Positions 21,401-30,704 of a stretch of 64,000 bases of DNA are shown here, one piece after another; within the stretch, counting starts at the first letter, position 1; every line of letters starts with the position of its first letter. The DNA lies in assembly GCF_000959365.1 (NCBI RefSeq), contig NZ_CP009556.1, positions 1,302,001-1,366,000 of the forward strand. Reading direction: 5' to 3'. A model generated the notes under the pieces. It saw nothing but the letters and a program-made list of their open reading frames with translations, had not been told where the DNA came from and ran no database searches. The stretch comes from Burkholderia oklahomensis C6786 (GTDB lineage: Bacteria > Pseudomonadota > Gammaproteobacteria > Burkholderiales > Burkholderiaceae). The position numbers were made by a program, and so were the translations under genes.

Positions 21401-21828
21401 GCTTCGAGCGCGAAAAAAATGAACGTGAACACCGCGTACAGTAGCGAAGTGACCGTCGAGCCGATATAGCCGAAGCCCGCGCCGCGCGTGAGCAGATCCA
21501 TGTCCACGCCGTAGCGCGCCGCGTAATAGCTGATGGGCAGGCTCGTGAGCCAGATCAACACGGAGACGGCCGCAATGGCCCAGAGCGTGTTCGTGAAGCC
21601 GTAGTTGACGACGAGACTGCCGCCTATCGCCTCCAGCACCAGAAACGACACCGCGCCGATCGCCGTATTGGCCACGCGCAGCTCCGACCAGCGCCGGAAC
21701 GAGCGCGGCGTGAAGCGCAGCGCGTAGTCCTCGAGGGTTTCGTCGCCAACCCAGGCGTTGTAGTCGCGGCGCACCTTGACGATGCGTTGCGTACCGGGCG
21801 CGCCCACTGACGGGTGACTCTGGGACAT
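18391..21828 (-). CDS. Transporter-like (NCS1) hybrid sensor histidine kinase
   Basis: 1145 residues. Residues ~1-500 are a multi-helix NCS1 (purine/cytosine/hydantoin permease-like) domain: an RRDYNAWVGDETLEDYALRF N-terminus, RGAGFGYIGSTVTSLLYA, and QLKINVTNAYAGSLAWSNFF. A cysteine cluster follows: CAICENTF, YCPAYGGTICSLCC and CHDRC. Two more membrane segments come next, then a HisKA domain with His696 (SGLSHELRTPLNS), a HATPase domain (LTNLIGNAIRFT, DTGPGIPP, GAGLGLTICRLL), a receiver domain with Asp982 (IIMDISMPLMDG) and a helical tail without an obvious Hpt histidine. Start chosen at the Met of SQSHPSVG; an earlier in-frame ATG at 21915 is less likely. Substrate sensing through a transporter fold is inferred. 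Confidence 0.88.
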   Translation of the reverse strand: MSQSHPSVGAPGTQRIVKVRRDYNAWVGDETLEDYALRFTPRSFRRWSELRVANTAIGAVSFLVLEAIGGSLVVNYGFTNTLWAIAAVSVLIWLTSLPISYYAARYGVDMDLLTRGAGFGYIGSTVTSLLYAVFTFIFFALEAAIMSLALQLYFHISLAIAYVVSSLVVIPIVMFGITLINRLQSWTQPLWLVLFVLPYAAVLWRHPDLIAQWTTFAGFAPQGRAFSVIAFGQASTVVFALIVQVGEQVDYLRFLPPLTAKNRTRWWFALLSTGPGWIVPGALKMMGGACLAFIALQYEVDASHATQPTQMYLVAYHLLLDPLGLASWALPAMTLFVIVSQLKINVTNAYAGSLAWSNFFARLTHSHPGRVVWLVFNVMIALLLVEMGVFDAIAKVLSLYANIAIAWIGALFADLVINKPLGYSPRHIEFKRAHLYDVNPVGVGAMLIAAAVAMLAHSGLFGVLAKAMSSFIAFGAAFACAPVLAVLTRGRYYIARAAQPTGDATSLRCAICENTFEPDDTAYCPAYGGTICSLCCSLDSRCHDRCKPHARFASQADRALHRVLPGARLGPAALRLIHYASLVFAMLAVLGSVLYLIWSQSANSMSVAGPSIGHALSGSFLKIFFALSLVGCIAAWWFVLERENRRVTQEESQRQNELLMLEIDAHQKTDAALKRATAAAESANRAKSRYVSGLSHELRTPLNSILGYTQLLLQAREELTPMRYNAVRTIHRSGEHLLALVDGLLDIARIEAGKLQLNIAKISLADFVAHLTSMLRPQALEKALAFDVQTVGRLPATVRTDQKCMSQILTNLIGNAIRFTSSGTITLRVSHVLDTLKFEVIDTGPGIPPAEMERLFLPFERGEAAHAYDHGAGLGLTICRLLTQALGGSLEVDSEVGHGTRFMVRLFAPAVDTAAETHAELASIRGYTGARRVILVVDDLDDQRDIVVQLLKPLGFDVAEAASGTDALRWLAMHTADAIIMDISMPLMDGYETSRLISENQLSNAPIVLLSANAFADDRDRASATGCEGYLVKPLQVNLLLDKLAQLLALDWIASDANASALPAVSASAATQPLTPAVWPRELIENLHAHLEVGYVQGVIEQLDAAHETWPELRNQIDALRSLAERFQLRELEHELDRLARGADA

Positions 21829-21943
21829 GAAGATGATCCGAAATGGTGCGAAATCGGCACGAGCGGGGCGCGAACGGCGCAATGGCGGACCACACTGCTC
21901 AGGATCGCCCTGCAATGCAAATTACATTCCAGTACGCACGCCG

Positions 21944-21967
21944 GGAATACGTCGATTGACGTATTCC
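21944..21967. promoter_or_regulatory. Perfect 10-4-10 inverted repeat, probable operator
   Basis: GGAATACGTC-GATT-GACGTATTCC lies in the 224-bp divergent region between the kinase gene and urtA, about 85 bp upstream of the urtA ATG. Size and symmetry fit a dimeric regulator such as the LuxR-type response regulator encoded beside it. Binding is inferred, not shown. Confidence 0.6.
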
Positions 21968-22052
21968 GATCGTCAAATTGGCTTTCTACATTGCGTCCAA
22001 CCTCGAACCAGCCCGCAGCGCCCAGCGCCGGGCACCCGATAAGGAGAACGTG

Positions 22053-23327
22053 ATGTCCGCAGACGATCGACTCGATGACGATGCCCATGTGACTTCGCCG
22101 CTGCGCCGGAAAATGCTCGGCGGTCTCGCCGCCGCGCCGCTGATGGCGCTGGGCCTGCCGCGCGGTGCGTTTGCGCAAACGCCGCCCACGGCGAAGGTCA
22201 ACACCACGGGCCTCGCGGTCACGGACACCACGGTGACGGTCGGCCAGCTCCACTCGGCCACGGGCACGATGGCGATTTCCGAAACCGGCTCGATCCAGGC
22301 CGAACGCCTCGCCATCGAGCAGATCAACGCGATGGGCGGCGTGCTCGGCCGCAAGGTGAGGATCATTCAGGAAGACGGCGCCTCCGACTGGCCGACCTTC
22401 GCCGAAAAGTCGAAGAAGCTGCTGGAGAACGACCACGTCGCGGCGGTGTTCGGCTGCTGGACCTCGGCCTCGCGCAAGGCGGTGCTGCCGGTGTTCGAGA
22501 AGGACAACGGCCTGCTCTATTACCCGACATTCTACGAAGGCCTCGAACAGTCGAAGAACGTGTTCTACACGGGCCAGGAAGCGACCCAGCAGATTCTCTG
22601 GGCGCTCGACTGGGCCTCGAACACCAAGAAGGCCAAGACCTTCTTCCTGATCGGTTCCGACTACATCTGGCCGCGCACGTCGAACAAGATCGCGCGCCGC
22701 CATATCGAACAGCATCTGCACGCGAAGGTGGTGGGCGAGGAGTATTACCCGCTCGGCACCACCGAATTCGCGTCGCTGATGAACAAGATCAAGCTCGCGC
22801 GCCCGGACTGCATCTTCGCGACCGTGGTGGGCGGCTCGAACGTGGCGTTCTACAAGCAGCTCAAGGCCGCGGGCATCACGCCGCAGAAGCAGTTCCTGCT
22901 GACGCTGTCGGTGACCGAAGACGAAGTGCTCGGCATCGGCGGCGACAACTTCGCGGGCTTCTATTCGTCGATGAAGTATTTCCAGTCGCTCGATAACGAA
23001 AACAACAAGAAGTTTGTCGCGGCGTTCAGGGCGCGCTACGGCCAGAAGTCGGTGATCGGCGACGTGACCCAGGCCGCCTATCTCGGCCCGTGGATCTGGA
23101 AGGCCGCGTGCGAGCGCGCGGGCAGCTTCGACGTGGACAAGGTGGTCGCACATTCGGCCGGCATCGAGGTGGCGAACGCGCCGCAAGGCTACGCGAAGGT
23201 CGATGCGAACCACCACCTCTGGAGCCGCTCGCTGATCGGCCAGGGCCAGGCGGACGGCCAGTTCAAGGTCGTCGCGCAGTCGGAGCAGCCGATCCAGCCG
23301 AATCCGTTCCCGAAAGGCTACATGTAA
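22053..23327 (+). CDS. urtA: Urea/short-chain-amide ABC transporter binding protein
   Basis: 424 residues. A Tat-type leader (PLRRKMLGGLAAAPLMALGLPRGAFAQ) is followed by a Peripla_BP_5 fold with UrtA/AmiC-like features: VTVGQLHSATGTMAISETG, EDGASDWPTFAEKSKKLL, FGCWTSASRKAVLPVFE, LLYYPTFYEG, and EYYPLGTTEF. These match the urea/amide branch rather than the branched-chain amino-acid branch. ATG at 22053 has the ribosome site AAGGAGAAC. First gene of the amide operon. No urease is in the island, so amides are the likelier substrates here. Confidence 0.9.
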   Translation: MSADDRLDDDAHVTSPLRRKMLGGLAAAPLMALGLPRGAFAQTPPTAKVNTTGLAVTDTTVTVGQLHSATGTMAISETGSIQAERLAIEQINAMGGVLGRKVRIIQEDGASDWPTFAEKSKKLLENDHVAAVFGCWTSASRKAVLPVFEKDNGLLYYPTFYEGLEQSKNVFYTGQEATQQILWALDWASNTKKAKTFFLIGSDYIWPRTSNKIARRHIEQHLHAKVVGEEYYPLGTTEFASLMNKIKLARPDCIFATVVGGSNVAFYKQLKAAGITPQKQFLLTLSVTEDEVLGIGGDNFAGFYSSMKYFQSLDNENNKKFVAAFRARYGQKSVIGDVTQAAYLGPWIWKAACERAGSFDVDKVVAHSAGIEVANAPQGYAKVDANHHLWSRSLIGQGQADGQFKVVAQSEQPIQPNPFPKGYM

Positions 23328-23382
23328 TCCGTCAACCGCAGCGGCGCGGCGGCCGATGACGCCGCCGCGCGAGGAGCGTTCG

Positions 23383-24300
23383 ATGTCCGCTACCGATATT
23401 TTCAACATCACGCTGATGCAGGGCTTCGCTGGTCTGAGCCTCTTCAGCGTCCTGCTCCTGATGGGGCTCGGGCTCGCCGTGATCTTCGGCCAGATGGGCG
23501 TGATCAACATGGCGCACGGCGAATTCATGACGATAGGTGCCTATACGGTCTACATGTTTTCGTGGTTTGCGCAGAACGTCTGGCACGCGCTCACGCCCGT
23601 GTATTTCTTCTTCGCGATTCTCGCGGCGTTCGCGCTGGCCTTCGCGGCGGGCTGGCTCGCCGAATGGGCGCTGATCCGCCATCTCTACAAGCGCCCGCTC
23701 GACACGCTGCTCGCCACCTGGGGCCTGAGCCTCGGCATGCAGCAGGTGTTCCGCTCGACCTTCGGGCCGAAGGAAGTGAGTCCGGCGCTGCCCGACTGGT
23801 TGATGGGTTCGTGGGAGCCCACACCCGGCCTCGACATTCCGGTGAGCGGCATGTTCGTGATGGGCCTCGCGCTGCTGATGACGGGCGGCCTGCTGCTCGC
23901 GCTCTATCGCTCGCGCTGGGGCTTGCGCGTGCGCGCCACGGTCGCGAACCGGCCGATGGCGAACGCGGCGGGCATCAACACGCGGCGCACCGACCGCATG
24001 ACGTTTGCGATTGGCTGCGGCATCGCGGGCGTGGCGGGCGCGGCCTTCACGGCCATCGGCTCGACGGGACCGACGAGCGGCTCGCTCTATATCGTCGATT
24101 CGTTTCTCGTCGTGACGTTTGGCGGCGCGGCGAGCCTGCTCGGTACCGTGGCGTCGGCGTTCGGCATCGCGCAGATGCAGTCGATCAGCGAGTTCTTTCT
24201 CTCGGGCTCGATTGCGCGCGTGCTCACGCTGCTCACTGTCGTGGTGATTCTCATGCTGCGTCCGCAGGGCCTGTTCGCCTCGAAGGTGCGACGAGTTTAA
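23383..24300 (+). CDS. urtB: Urea/amide ABC transporter permease 1
   Basis: 305 residues with about eight membrane segments. A LivH/UrtB-type permease: GLAVIFGQMGVINMAHGEFMTIGAY is the conserved region, and TFGPKEVSPALPDW is typical of UrtB. It forms the inner-membrane channel with UrtC. ATG at 23383 follows GAGGAG. It lies 55 bp after urtA. Confidence 0.92.
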   Translation: MSATDIFNITLMQGFAGLSLFSVLLLMGLGLAVIFGQMGVINMAHGEFMTIGAYTVYMFSWFAQNVWHALTPVYFFFAILAAFALAFAAGWLAEWALIRHLYKRPLDTLLATWGLSLGMQQVFRSTFGPKEVSPALPDWLMGSWEPTPGLDIPVSGMFVMGLALLMTGGLLLALYRSRWGLRVRATVANRPMANAAGINTRRTDRMTFAIGCGIAGVAGAAFTAIGSTGPTSGSLYIVDSFLVVTFGGAASLLGTVASAFGIAQMQSISEFFLSGSIARVLTLLTVVVILMLRPQGLFASKVRRV

Positions 24301-24373
24301 GCGCTGCGGATCGCATAAGCGCGCGTTCATGCACAAGCCTCATTCACAGCTTCATTCGACTGGAGAGATGGAC

Positions 24374-25543
24374 ATGAAACCCATCCAACCCGCGGCGGGC
24401 GGCGTATCCCCGCGATCCTGCCTGGGTGCGCCGCCGGCCAGCTGGCGCGCTCGCGCGGCGCGGCTCGACGCCTCGGGCTACGCGGGCATCGTGCTGCTCG
24501 CGCTGCTGATCGTGGTCGTGTTTCCGCTCGCGCTCGACACTTTCCGCCTGAACCTGATGGGCAAGTACCTGACCTACGCGTTCGTGGCGATCGGCCTCGT
24601 GATCGCGTGGGGCTACGGCGGCGTGCTCAGTCTCGGCCAGGGCGTGTTCTTCGGCCTCGGCGGGTACGCGATGGCGATGTTTCTCAAGCTCGAAGCGTCC
24701 GACCCGGCCGCCACGCGCACGCAGACCACGCCGGGCATTCCCGACTTCATGGACTGGAACCAGCTCACCGCGCTGCCCGCATGGTGGAAGCCGTTTCATG
24801 ACTTGCCGTTCTCGATACTCGCGGTGCTCGTCGTGCCGACGGCGCTCGCCTTCGTGATCGGATACGCGATGTTCAAGCGGCGCGTAGGCGGCGTGTACTT
24901 CGCGATCATCACGCAGGCGGTTGCGCTGATCCTCTCGGTGCTCATCATCGGCCAGCAAGGCTATACGGGCGGCGTGAACGGTATCACCGACCTGCGCACG
25001 CTGCTCGGCTGGGATATCCGCACCGATCACGCGAAGCTGATCCTGTACTTCGTGAACGCCGCGCTGCTGATAGGCGCGCTGCTCGCCTGCCGCTACGTTC
25101 AGCGCAGCAAGCTCGGCACGCTGCTGCTCGCGATGCGCGACAAGGAAGACCGAGTGCGCTTCTCGGGCTACGACGTCGCCATGTTCAAGGTGTTCGCGTT
25201 TTGTCTCGCGGCGATGCTCGCAGCCGTCGGCGGCGCGATGTTCACGCTGCAGGTGGGCTTCATGTCTCCGTCGTTCGTCGGCATCGTGCCGTCGATCGAA
25301 ATGGTGATCTACGCGGCCATCGGCGGGCGCATGTCGCTGGTCGGCGCGGTGTACGGCGCGATTCTCGTCAATCTCGGCAAGAGCTGGTTCTCGGAGAGCT
25401 TTCCGAACCTCTGGCTCTATCTGATGGCAGCGATGTTCATCGGCGTGGTGATGGTGTTTCCGAACGGGCTGGCGGGTCTGTATGAAGAGCATGTGCGCCC
25501 GCGCGTGAGACGTCTGCTCGGTGCGGCGAACAAGGAGGCGTGA
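24374..25543 (+). CDS. urtC: Urea/amide ABC transporter permease 2
   Basis: 389 residues. A LivM/UrtC-type permease with conserved AIGLVIAWGYGGVLSLGQGVFFGLGGYA and the late EAA-like region AMRDKEDRVRFSGYDV. UrtC-specific TPGIPDFMDWN is present. Start at 24374 gives good spacing from GGAGAG; 24368 is also possible. The 74-bp gap after urtB is the longest inside the transporter block. Confidence 0.92.
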   Translation: MKPIQPAAGGVSPRSCLGAPPASWRARAARLDASGYAGIVLLALLIVVVFPLALDTFRLNLMGKYLTYAFVAIGLVIAWGYGGVLSLGQGVFFGLGGYAMAMFLKLEASDPAATRTQTTPGIPDFMDWNQLTALPAWWKPFHDLPFSILAVLVVPTALAFVIGYAMFKRRVGGVYFAIITQAVALILSVLIIGQQGYTGGVNGITDLRTLLGWDIRTDHAKLILYFVNAALLIGALLACRYVQRSKLGTLLLAMRDKEDRVRFSGYDVAMFKVFAFCLAAMLAAVGGAMFTLQVGFMSPSFVGIVPSIEMVIYAAIGGRMSLVGAVYGAILVNLGKSWFSESFPNLWLYLMAAMFIGVVMVFPNGLAGLYEEHVRPRVRRLLGAANKEA

Positions 25544-25546
25544 AGC

Positions 25547-26290
25547 ATGAGCAATACCGACTTTCTGCTCGCGATCGAAGACCTGACCGTGTCGTTCGAC
25601 GGCTTCAAGGCGATCGATTCGCTCAATCTCTATCTCGAACGCGGCGAGTTGCGCGTGGTGATCGGCCCGAACGGCGCGGGCAAGACCACGCTGCTCGATC
25701 TCATCTGCGGCAAGACAAGGGAAACGGCGGGCAGCATCAAGTTCCGCAACGAGGAAATCACGAATCTCGCGGAATTCCGCCGCGTGCGTCAAGGGATTGG
25801 CCGCAAGTTCCAGACGCCGTCGATTTACGAAAACCTGAGCGTGGCGCAGAACCTCGAAGTGTCGTTTCCGCGCGGTCGCAGCGTGTTTGGCGCGCTCGTC
25901 TATCGCGAGGACGCCGAAGTGGCCGATCGCGTGCGCGACGTGGCCAATGAAATCGGCCTCGCCGCCGCGCTCGATCTGGAAGCGGGGCTGCTTTCGCACG
26001 GCCAGAAACAGTGGCTCGAAATCGGCATGCTGCTTATGCAGGATCCGGAACTGTTGATGCTCGACGAACCGATTGCGGGCATGAGCGTGCGCGAGCGCGA
26101 ACTGACCGCCGATCTGCTCGACCGAATCTGCCGCAACCGCTCGATGATCGTGATCGAACACGACATGGCGTTTGTGGAGCGCATCGCGCACAAGGTCACG
26201 GTCATGCATCAGGGGAAGATCCTCGCGGAAGGGCCGATGGCGCAGGTGCAGGCCGATCCGCGCGTGATCGACGTCTACCTGGGCCACTGA
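25547..26290 (+). CDS. urtD: Urea/amide ABC transporter ATPase 1
   Basis: 247 residues. Walker A GPNGAGKTT, Q-loop region IGRKFQTPSIYENLSV, a degenerate signature LSHGQKQWLEIGM as in UrtD proteins, Walker B LLMLDEPIAGMS and the switch histidine in VIEHDMAF. It energises the UrtB/UrtC channel from the cytoplasmic face. It starts 3 bp after urtC. Confidence 0.93.
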   Translation: MSNTDFLLAIEDLTVSFDGFKAIDSLNLYLERGELRVVIGPNGAGKTTLLDLICGKTRETAGSIKFRNEEITNLAEFRRVRQGIGRKFQTPSIYENLSVAQNLEVSFPRGRSVFGALVYREDAEVADRVRDVANEIGLAAALDLEAGLLSHGQKQWLEIGMLLMQDPELLMLDEPIAGMSVRERELTADLLDRICRNRSMIVIEHDMAFVERIAHKVTVMHQGKILAEGPMAQVQADPRVIDVYLGH

Positions 26291-26324
26291 GTCGGCAACC
26301 AAACGACAACACGGAGAACACATC

Positions 26325-27014
26325 ATGCTGGAAGTCGACGATCTCGTCGTCAGCTACGGCCAGAGCGAAGTGCTGCACGGCATCGGCTTTTCCGTTGCGC
26401 AAGGCGAAAGCGTGGCCGTGATGGGCCGCAACGGCATGGGCAAGACCACGCTGTTCAAGGCGCTGATCGGCATGCTGCCCGCCAATCGCGGCACGGTGCG
26501 CGTGGCCGGCGCCGACGTTTCGAAGGACGAGAGCTACCGCCGCGTGTCGAAAGGCATCGGCTACGTGCCGCAAGGACGGCAGATTTTCGCGTCGTTGACC
26601 GTCGAGGAAAACATTCAGACGGGCCTCGAGAACGCGCAGAGCCAGCGCGTGCCCGACGAACTTTACGCGTTGTTTCCCGTGCTGTTCGACATGAGAAAGC
26701 GCAAGGGCGGCAATCTCTCGGGCGGCCAGCAACAGCAACTCGCGATCGCGCGCGCGCTCGCGACCGACCCGAAAGTGCTGCTGCTCGACGAGCCGACCGA
26801 AGGCATCCAGCCGTCCGTGATCAAGGACATCGCCAAGGCGCTCAACCAGATTCGCACGAGCCGCAATATCGCCATCGTTGTCTCGGAGCAGGTGTTGAGC
26901 TTCGCGCTCGACGTGGCCGACCGCCTGTTCGTGATCGAGGGCGGGCGCTTCGTGCACCAAAGCACGCGCGATGCGGGCGACACCGACCGCATCCGCGAAT
27001 ACCTCTCCGTCTGA
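26325..27014 (+). CDS. urtE: Urea/amide ABC transporter ATPase 2
   Basis: 229 residues. Walker A GRNGMGKTT, signature LSGGQQQQLAIARAL, Walker B LLLDEPTEGIQPSVI as in UrtE/LivF. Partner of UrtD. A good ribosome site (GGAGAAC) precedes the ATG. formamidase follows 61 bp later. Confidence 0.93.
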   Translation: MLEVDDLVVSYGQSEVLHGIGFSVAQGESVAVMGRNGMGKTTLFKALIGMLPANRGTVRVAGADVSKDESYRRVSKGIGYVPQGRQIFASLTVEENIQTGLENAQSQRVPDELYALFPVLFDMRKRKGGNLSGGQQQQLAIARALATDPKVLLLDEPTEGIQPSVIKDIAKALNQIRTSRNIAIVVSEQVLSFALDVADRLFVIEGGRFVHQSTRDAGDTDRIREYLSV

Positions 27015-27075
27015 GCGCGGCGCGGCGTTCGCCCGCCGCGCCGTATGTCAATCCGCGAACTCAGGAGCGAATGCC

Positions 27076-28314
27076 ATGCCCGAGACTCTCATCAAGGTCG
27101 ATCTGAACCAGTCGGCCTACGAAAACGAACAGGTGCACAACCGCTGGCACCCCGACATTCCGATGGCCTGCTGGGTGAAGCCCGGCGACGACTTCATTCT
27201 TGAAACCTACGACTGGACCGGTGGCTTCATCAAGAACGACGACAGCGCCGACGACGTGCGGGACATCGACCTGTCGATCGTGCACTTTCTCTCCGGCCCG
27301 GTGGGCGTGCACGGCGCGGAGCCCGGCGACCTGCTGGTGGTCGACCTGCTCGACATCGGCGCGAAGGCCGATAGTCAATGGGGCTTCAACGGCTTCTTTT
27401 CGAAGACCAACGGTGGCGGCTTTCTCACCGATCATTTCCCCAGTGCGCAAAAATCGATCTGGGATTTTCACGGTGTCTATACGAGTTCGCGCCATATTCC
27501 GGGCGTGAATTTCGCGGGCCTGATTCACCCAGGCCTGATCGGCTGCCTGCCCGATCCGAAACTGCTGGAGACCTGGAACGCCCGCGAAGCCGGCCTGATT
27601 GCCACCGCGCCCGATCGCGTGCCGCCGCTCGCGAATCCGCCGTTCGCGGCCACCGCCCACATGGGCAAGCTCGTGGGCGAGGCGCGCGACAAGGCGGCCA
27701 CGCAGGGCGCGCGCACGGTGCCGCCGCGCGAGCATGGCGGCAATTGCGATATCAAGGATCTGTCGCGCGGCTCGAAGGTGTTTTTCCCGGTCTACGTGGA
27801 TGGCGCGGGCCTTTCGGTCGGCGACCTGCACTTCAGCCAGGGCGACGGCGAGATTACGTTCTGCGGCGCGATCGAAATGGCCGGCTGGGTGCATATGCGC
27901 GTGAATCTCATCAAGGGCGGTATGGCGAAATACGGTATTCGCAATCCGGTCTTTCAGCCCAGCCCGATCACGCCGACCTATAACGATTACCTCATTTTCG
28001 AAGGAATTTCCGTCGACGAGCAGGGTGGCCAGCATTATCTCGACGTAACCACCGCGTATCGCCAGGCGTGTCTGAACGCTATCGAGTACCTGAAGAAATT
28101 CGGTTATTCGGGCGCGCAAGCGTATTCGCTGCTTGGCTGTGCGCCGGTTCAGGGACATATCAGTGGCGTGGTGGATATTCCGAACGCGTGTGCGACCTTG
28201 TGGCTGCCCACGCAGATCTTCGACTTCGACATTCGCCCGAACGCCGACGGCCCGATCAAGCACATCCAGGGCGGCGTGGATCTGCCGTGTTCGCCGGATC
28301 TCGCGAAGGCTTGA
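27076..28314 (+). CDS. fmdA: Formamidase
   Basis: 412 residues, the size of Methylophilus FmdA. Hydrolyses formamide to formate and ammonia in the cytoplasm. Acetamidase/formamidase family features: an NRWHPDIP start region, FLSGPVGVHGAEPGDLLVVDLLDIG, PPREHGGNCDIKDLSRGSKVFFPVYVDGAGLSVGD, FCGAIEM and YSLLGCAPVQGHISGVVDIPNA. The start was moved from an upstream in-frame ATG to 27076, which has AGGAG before it and gives the family N-terminus PETLIKVDLNQSAYEN. Follows the transporter in the same operon. Confidence 0.95.
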   Translation: MPETLIKVDLNQSAYENEQVHNRWHPDIPMACWVKPGDDFILETYDWTGGFIKNDDSADDVRDIDLSIVHFLSGPVGVHGAEPGDLLVVDLLDIGAKADSQWGFNGFFSKTNGGGFLTDHFPSAQKSIWDFHGVYTSSRHIPGVNFAGLIHPGLIGCLPDPKLLETWNAREAGLIATAPDRVPPLANPPFAATAHMGKLVGEARDKAATQGARTVPPREHGGNCDIKDLSRGSKVFFPVYVDGAGLSVGDLHFSQGDGEITFCGAIEMAGWVHMRVNLIKGGMAKYGIRNPVFQPSPITPTYNDYLIFEGISVDEQGGQHYLDVTTAYRQACLNAIEYLKKFGYSGAQAYSLLGCAPVQGHISGVVDIPNACATLWLPTQIFDFDIRPNADGPIKHIQGGVDLPCSPDLAKA

Positions 28315-28351
28315 GCGACACACTGAAATTACGCGGGAAAAGGAGGCTGTC

Positions 28352-29790
<1,439 letters not shown>

Positions 29791-30611
29791 GTAGCCGCGC
29801 CTTGGACATCGGACGTTGATTGTGCGGCAAGTGCGCCGAAAAATCGCGCGCGACTGACAGGCCATTCGGTCGGAAGGGCAGCACACCGTCTCGGAAGCTC
29901 TGATTTTCAGGACGATTGAAGGGCAATGGTGCTTGATCGCCAAGGCCAAGGAGACAACGGCCACAATCCTGTTAAAAAATCAATTCGATCCCGCGTGGGT
30001 TGGCCGCTACGTCAACGAGCATGGCATTACGTCTACCGATATATTGATCAAGGTTATGTGGACTACTTTCCTTACTGGTTCATTCGTCTGGGTATATTGC
30101 TACGCACGGAATCGTCACTCGCTCGATCGCTATCGCCGCTCGATAGTAGCGATGGCGATGCGGATCAAACAAGCTGGAGAGCAAGACACAGGAAGAAACG
30201 CTCGAATCCGACGGTCGCGCGCACAGTGGCGATCCGGCAGAAAGAACTGGCAGCGCTGGCACAAATAAATTCCACTTTCTTCGGATTCCTGGAGACTTTA
30301 CATAATTGTATCTCTCGTCGGGCAGACTGTAGCTGCCTTTGGCCGCTGCCTGCGCTATCTGCGGCAGAGCGCTCGTATGTATTGGCATTGTTCGCAGAAT
30401 CCTGGGGGCTTATAGGTGGACTCTCCAACGTCGCTGTGTCGCTGCCGACAACTTTGGGGGCGGAAATTTGCTCGGAGATCCTTTGCCGGCAATGCCTTGC
30501 GGTCGGTATTTGATTGCCGATGGAGCATTTATGGGTAGGATCGTGGGTAGGAAGCCATCTGCGATCGAGGGAGTCTTACCTGGCGGACCTTTGCGAGCGG
30601 TGGTTGGAGTT
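29791..30611. other. Island right end, mostly non-coding
   Basis: About 820 bp with AT-richer, gene-poor sequence. Overlapping frames near 29.93-30.5 kb do not resemble known families. One weak candidate is listed separately. Confidence 0.5.
29933..30268 (+). CDS. Hypothetical small protein with one membrane segment (doubtful)
   Basis: 111 residues from a TTG. The first ~60 residues look protein-like (TATILLKNQFDPAWVGRYVNEHG) and include a membrane segment (VMWTTFLTGSFVWVYCY). The C-terminal half is Arg-rich. No ribosome site and no recognised family. It overlaps another open frame on the same strand. May be a remnant. Confidence 0.25.
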   Translation: MIAKAKETTATILLKNQFDPAWVGRYVNEHGITSTDILIKVMWTTFLTGSFVWVYCYARNRHSLDRYRRSIVAMAMRIKQAGEQDTGRNARIRRSRAQWRSGRKNWQRWHK

Positions 30612-30635
30612 GGCTGTCTTCCGCCACAAGGTTTT
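30612..30635 (+). repeat. attR: distal copy of the selC 24-bp direct repeat
   Basis: Identical to 14408-14431, same orientation. Only the last 15 bases of the tRNA are present, so this copy is not a functional tRNA. A broken integrase gene lies 70 bp to its right. Confidence 0.9.
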
Positions 30636-30640
30636 CGGAC

Positions 30641-30670
30641 GGATTGCGCAATTGGAGTTTGGCGCAATCC
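30641..30670. repeat. Inverted repeat beside attR
   Basis: Perfect 9-bp arms GGATTGCGC and GCGCAATCC separated by 12 bp, starting 5 bp after attR. It could be an integrase-binding site or the terminator of the integrase remnant. Confidence 0.5.
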
Positions 30671-30704
30671 ATTTCCGCAAATATCGTTCTTTTCCGCAAT
30701 TCCG

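Noticed and set aside
19699..21444. A 581-codon plus-strand frame opposite the sensor kinase
   Set aside because: Shadow of the kinase gene; Arg/Glu/His-rich with no family features.
29926..30513. A 195-codon plus-strand frame near the island right end
   Set aside because: It has no ribosome site or family and overlaps another weak frame; amino-acid composition is irregular.
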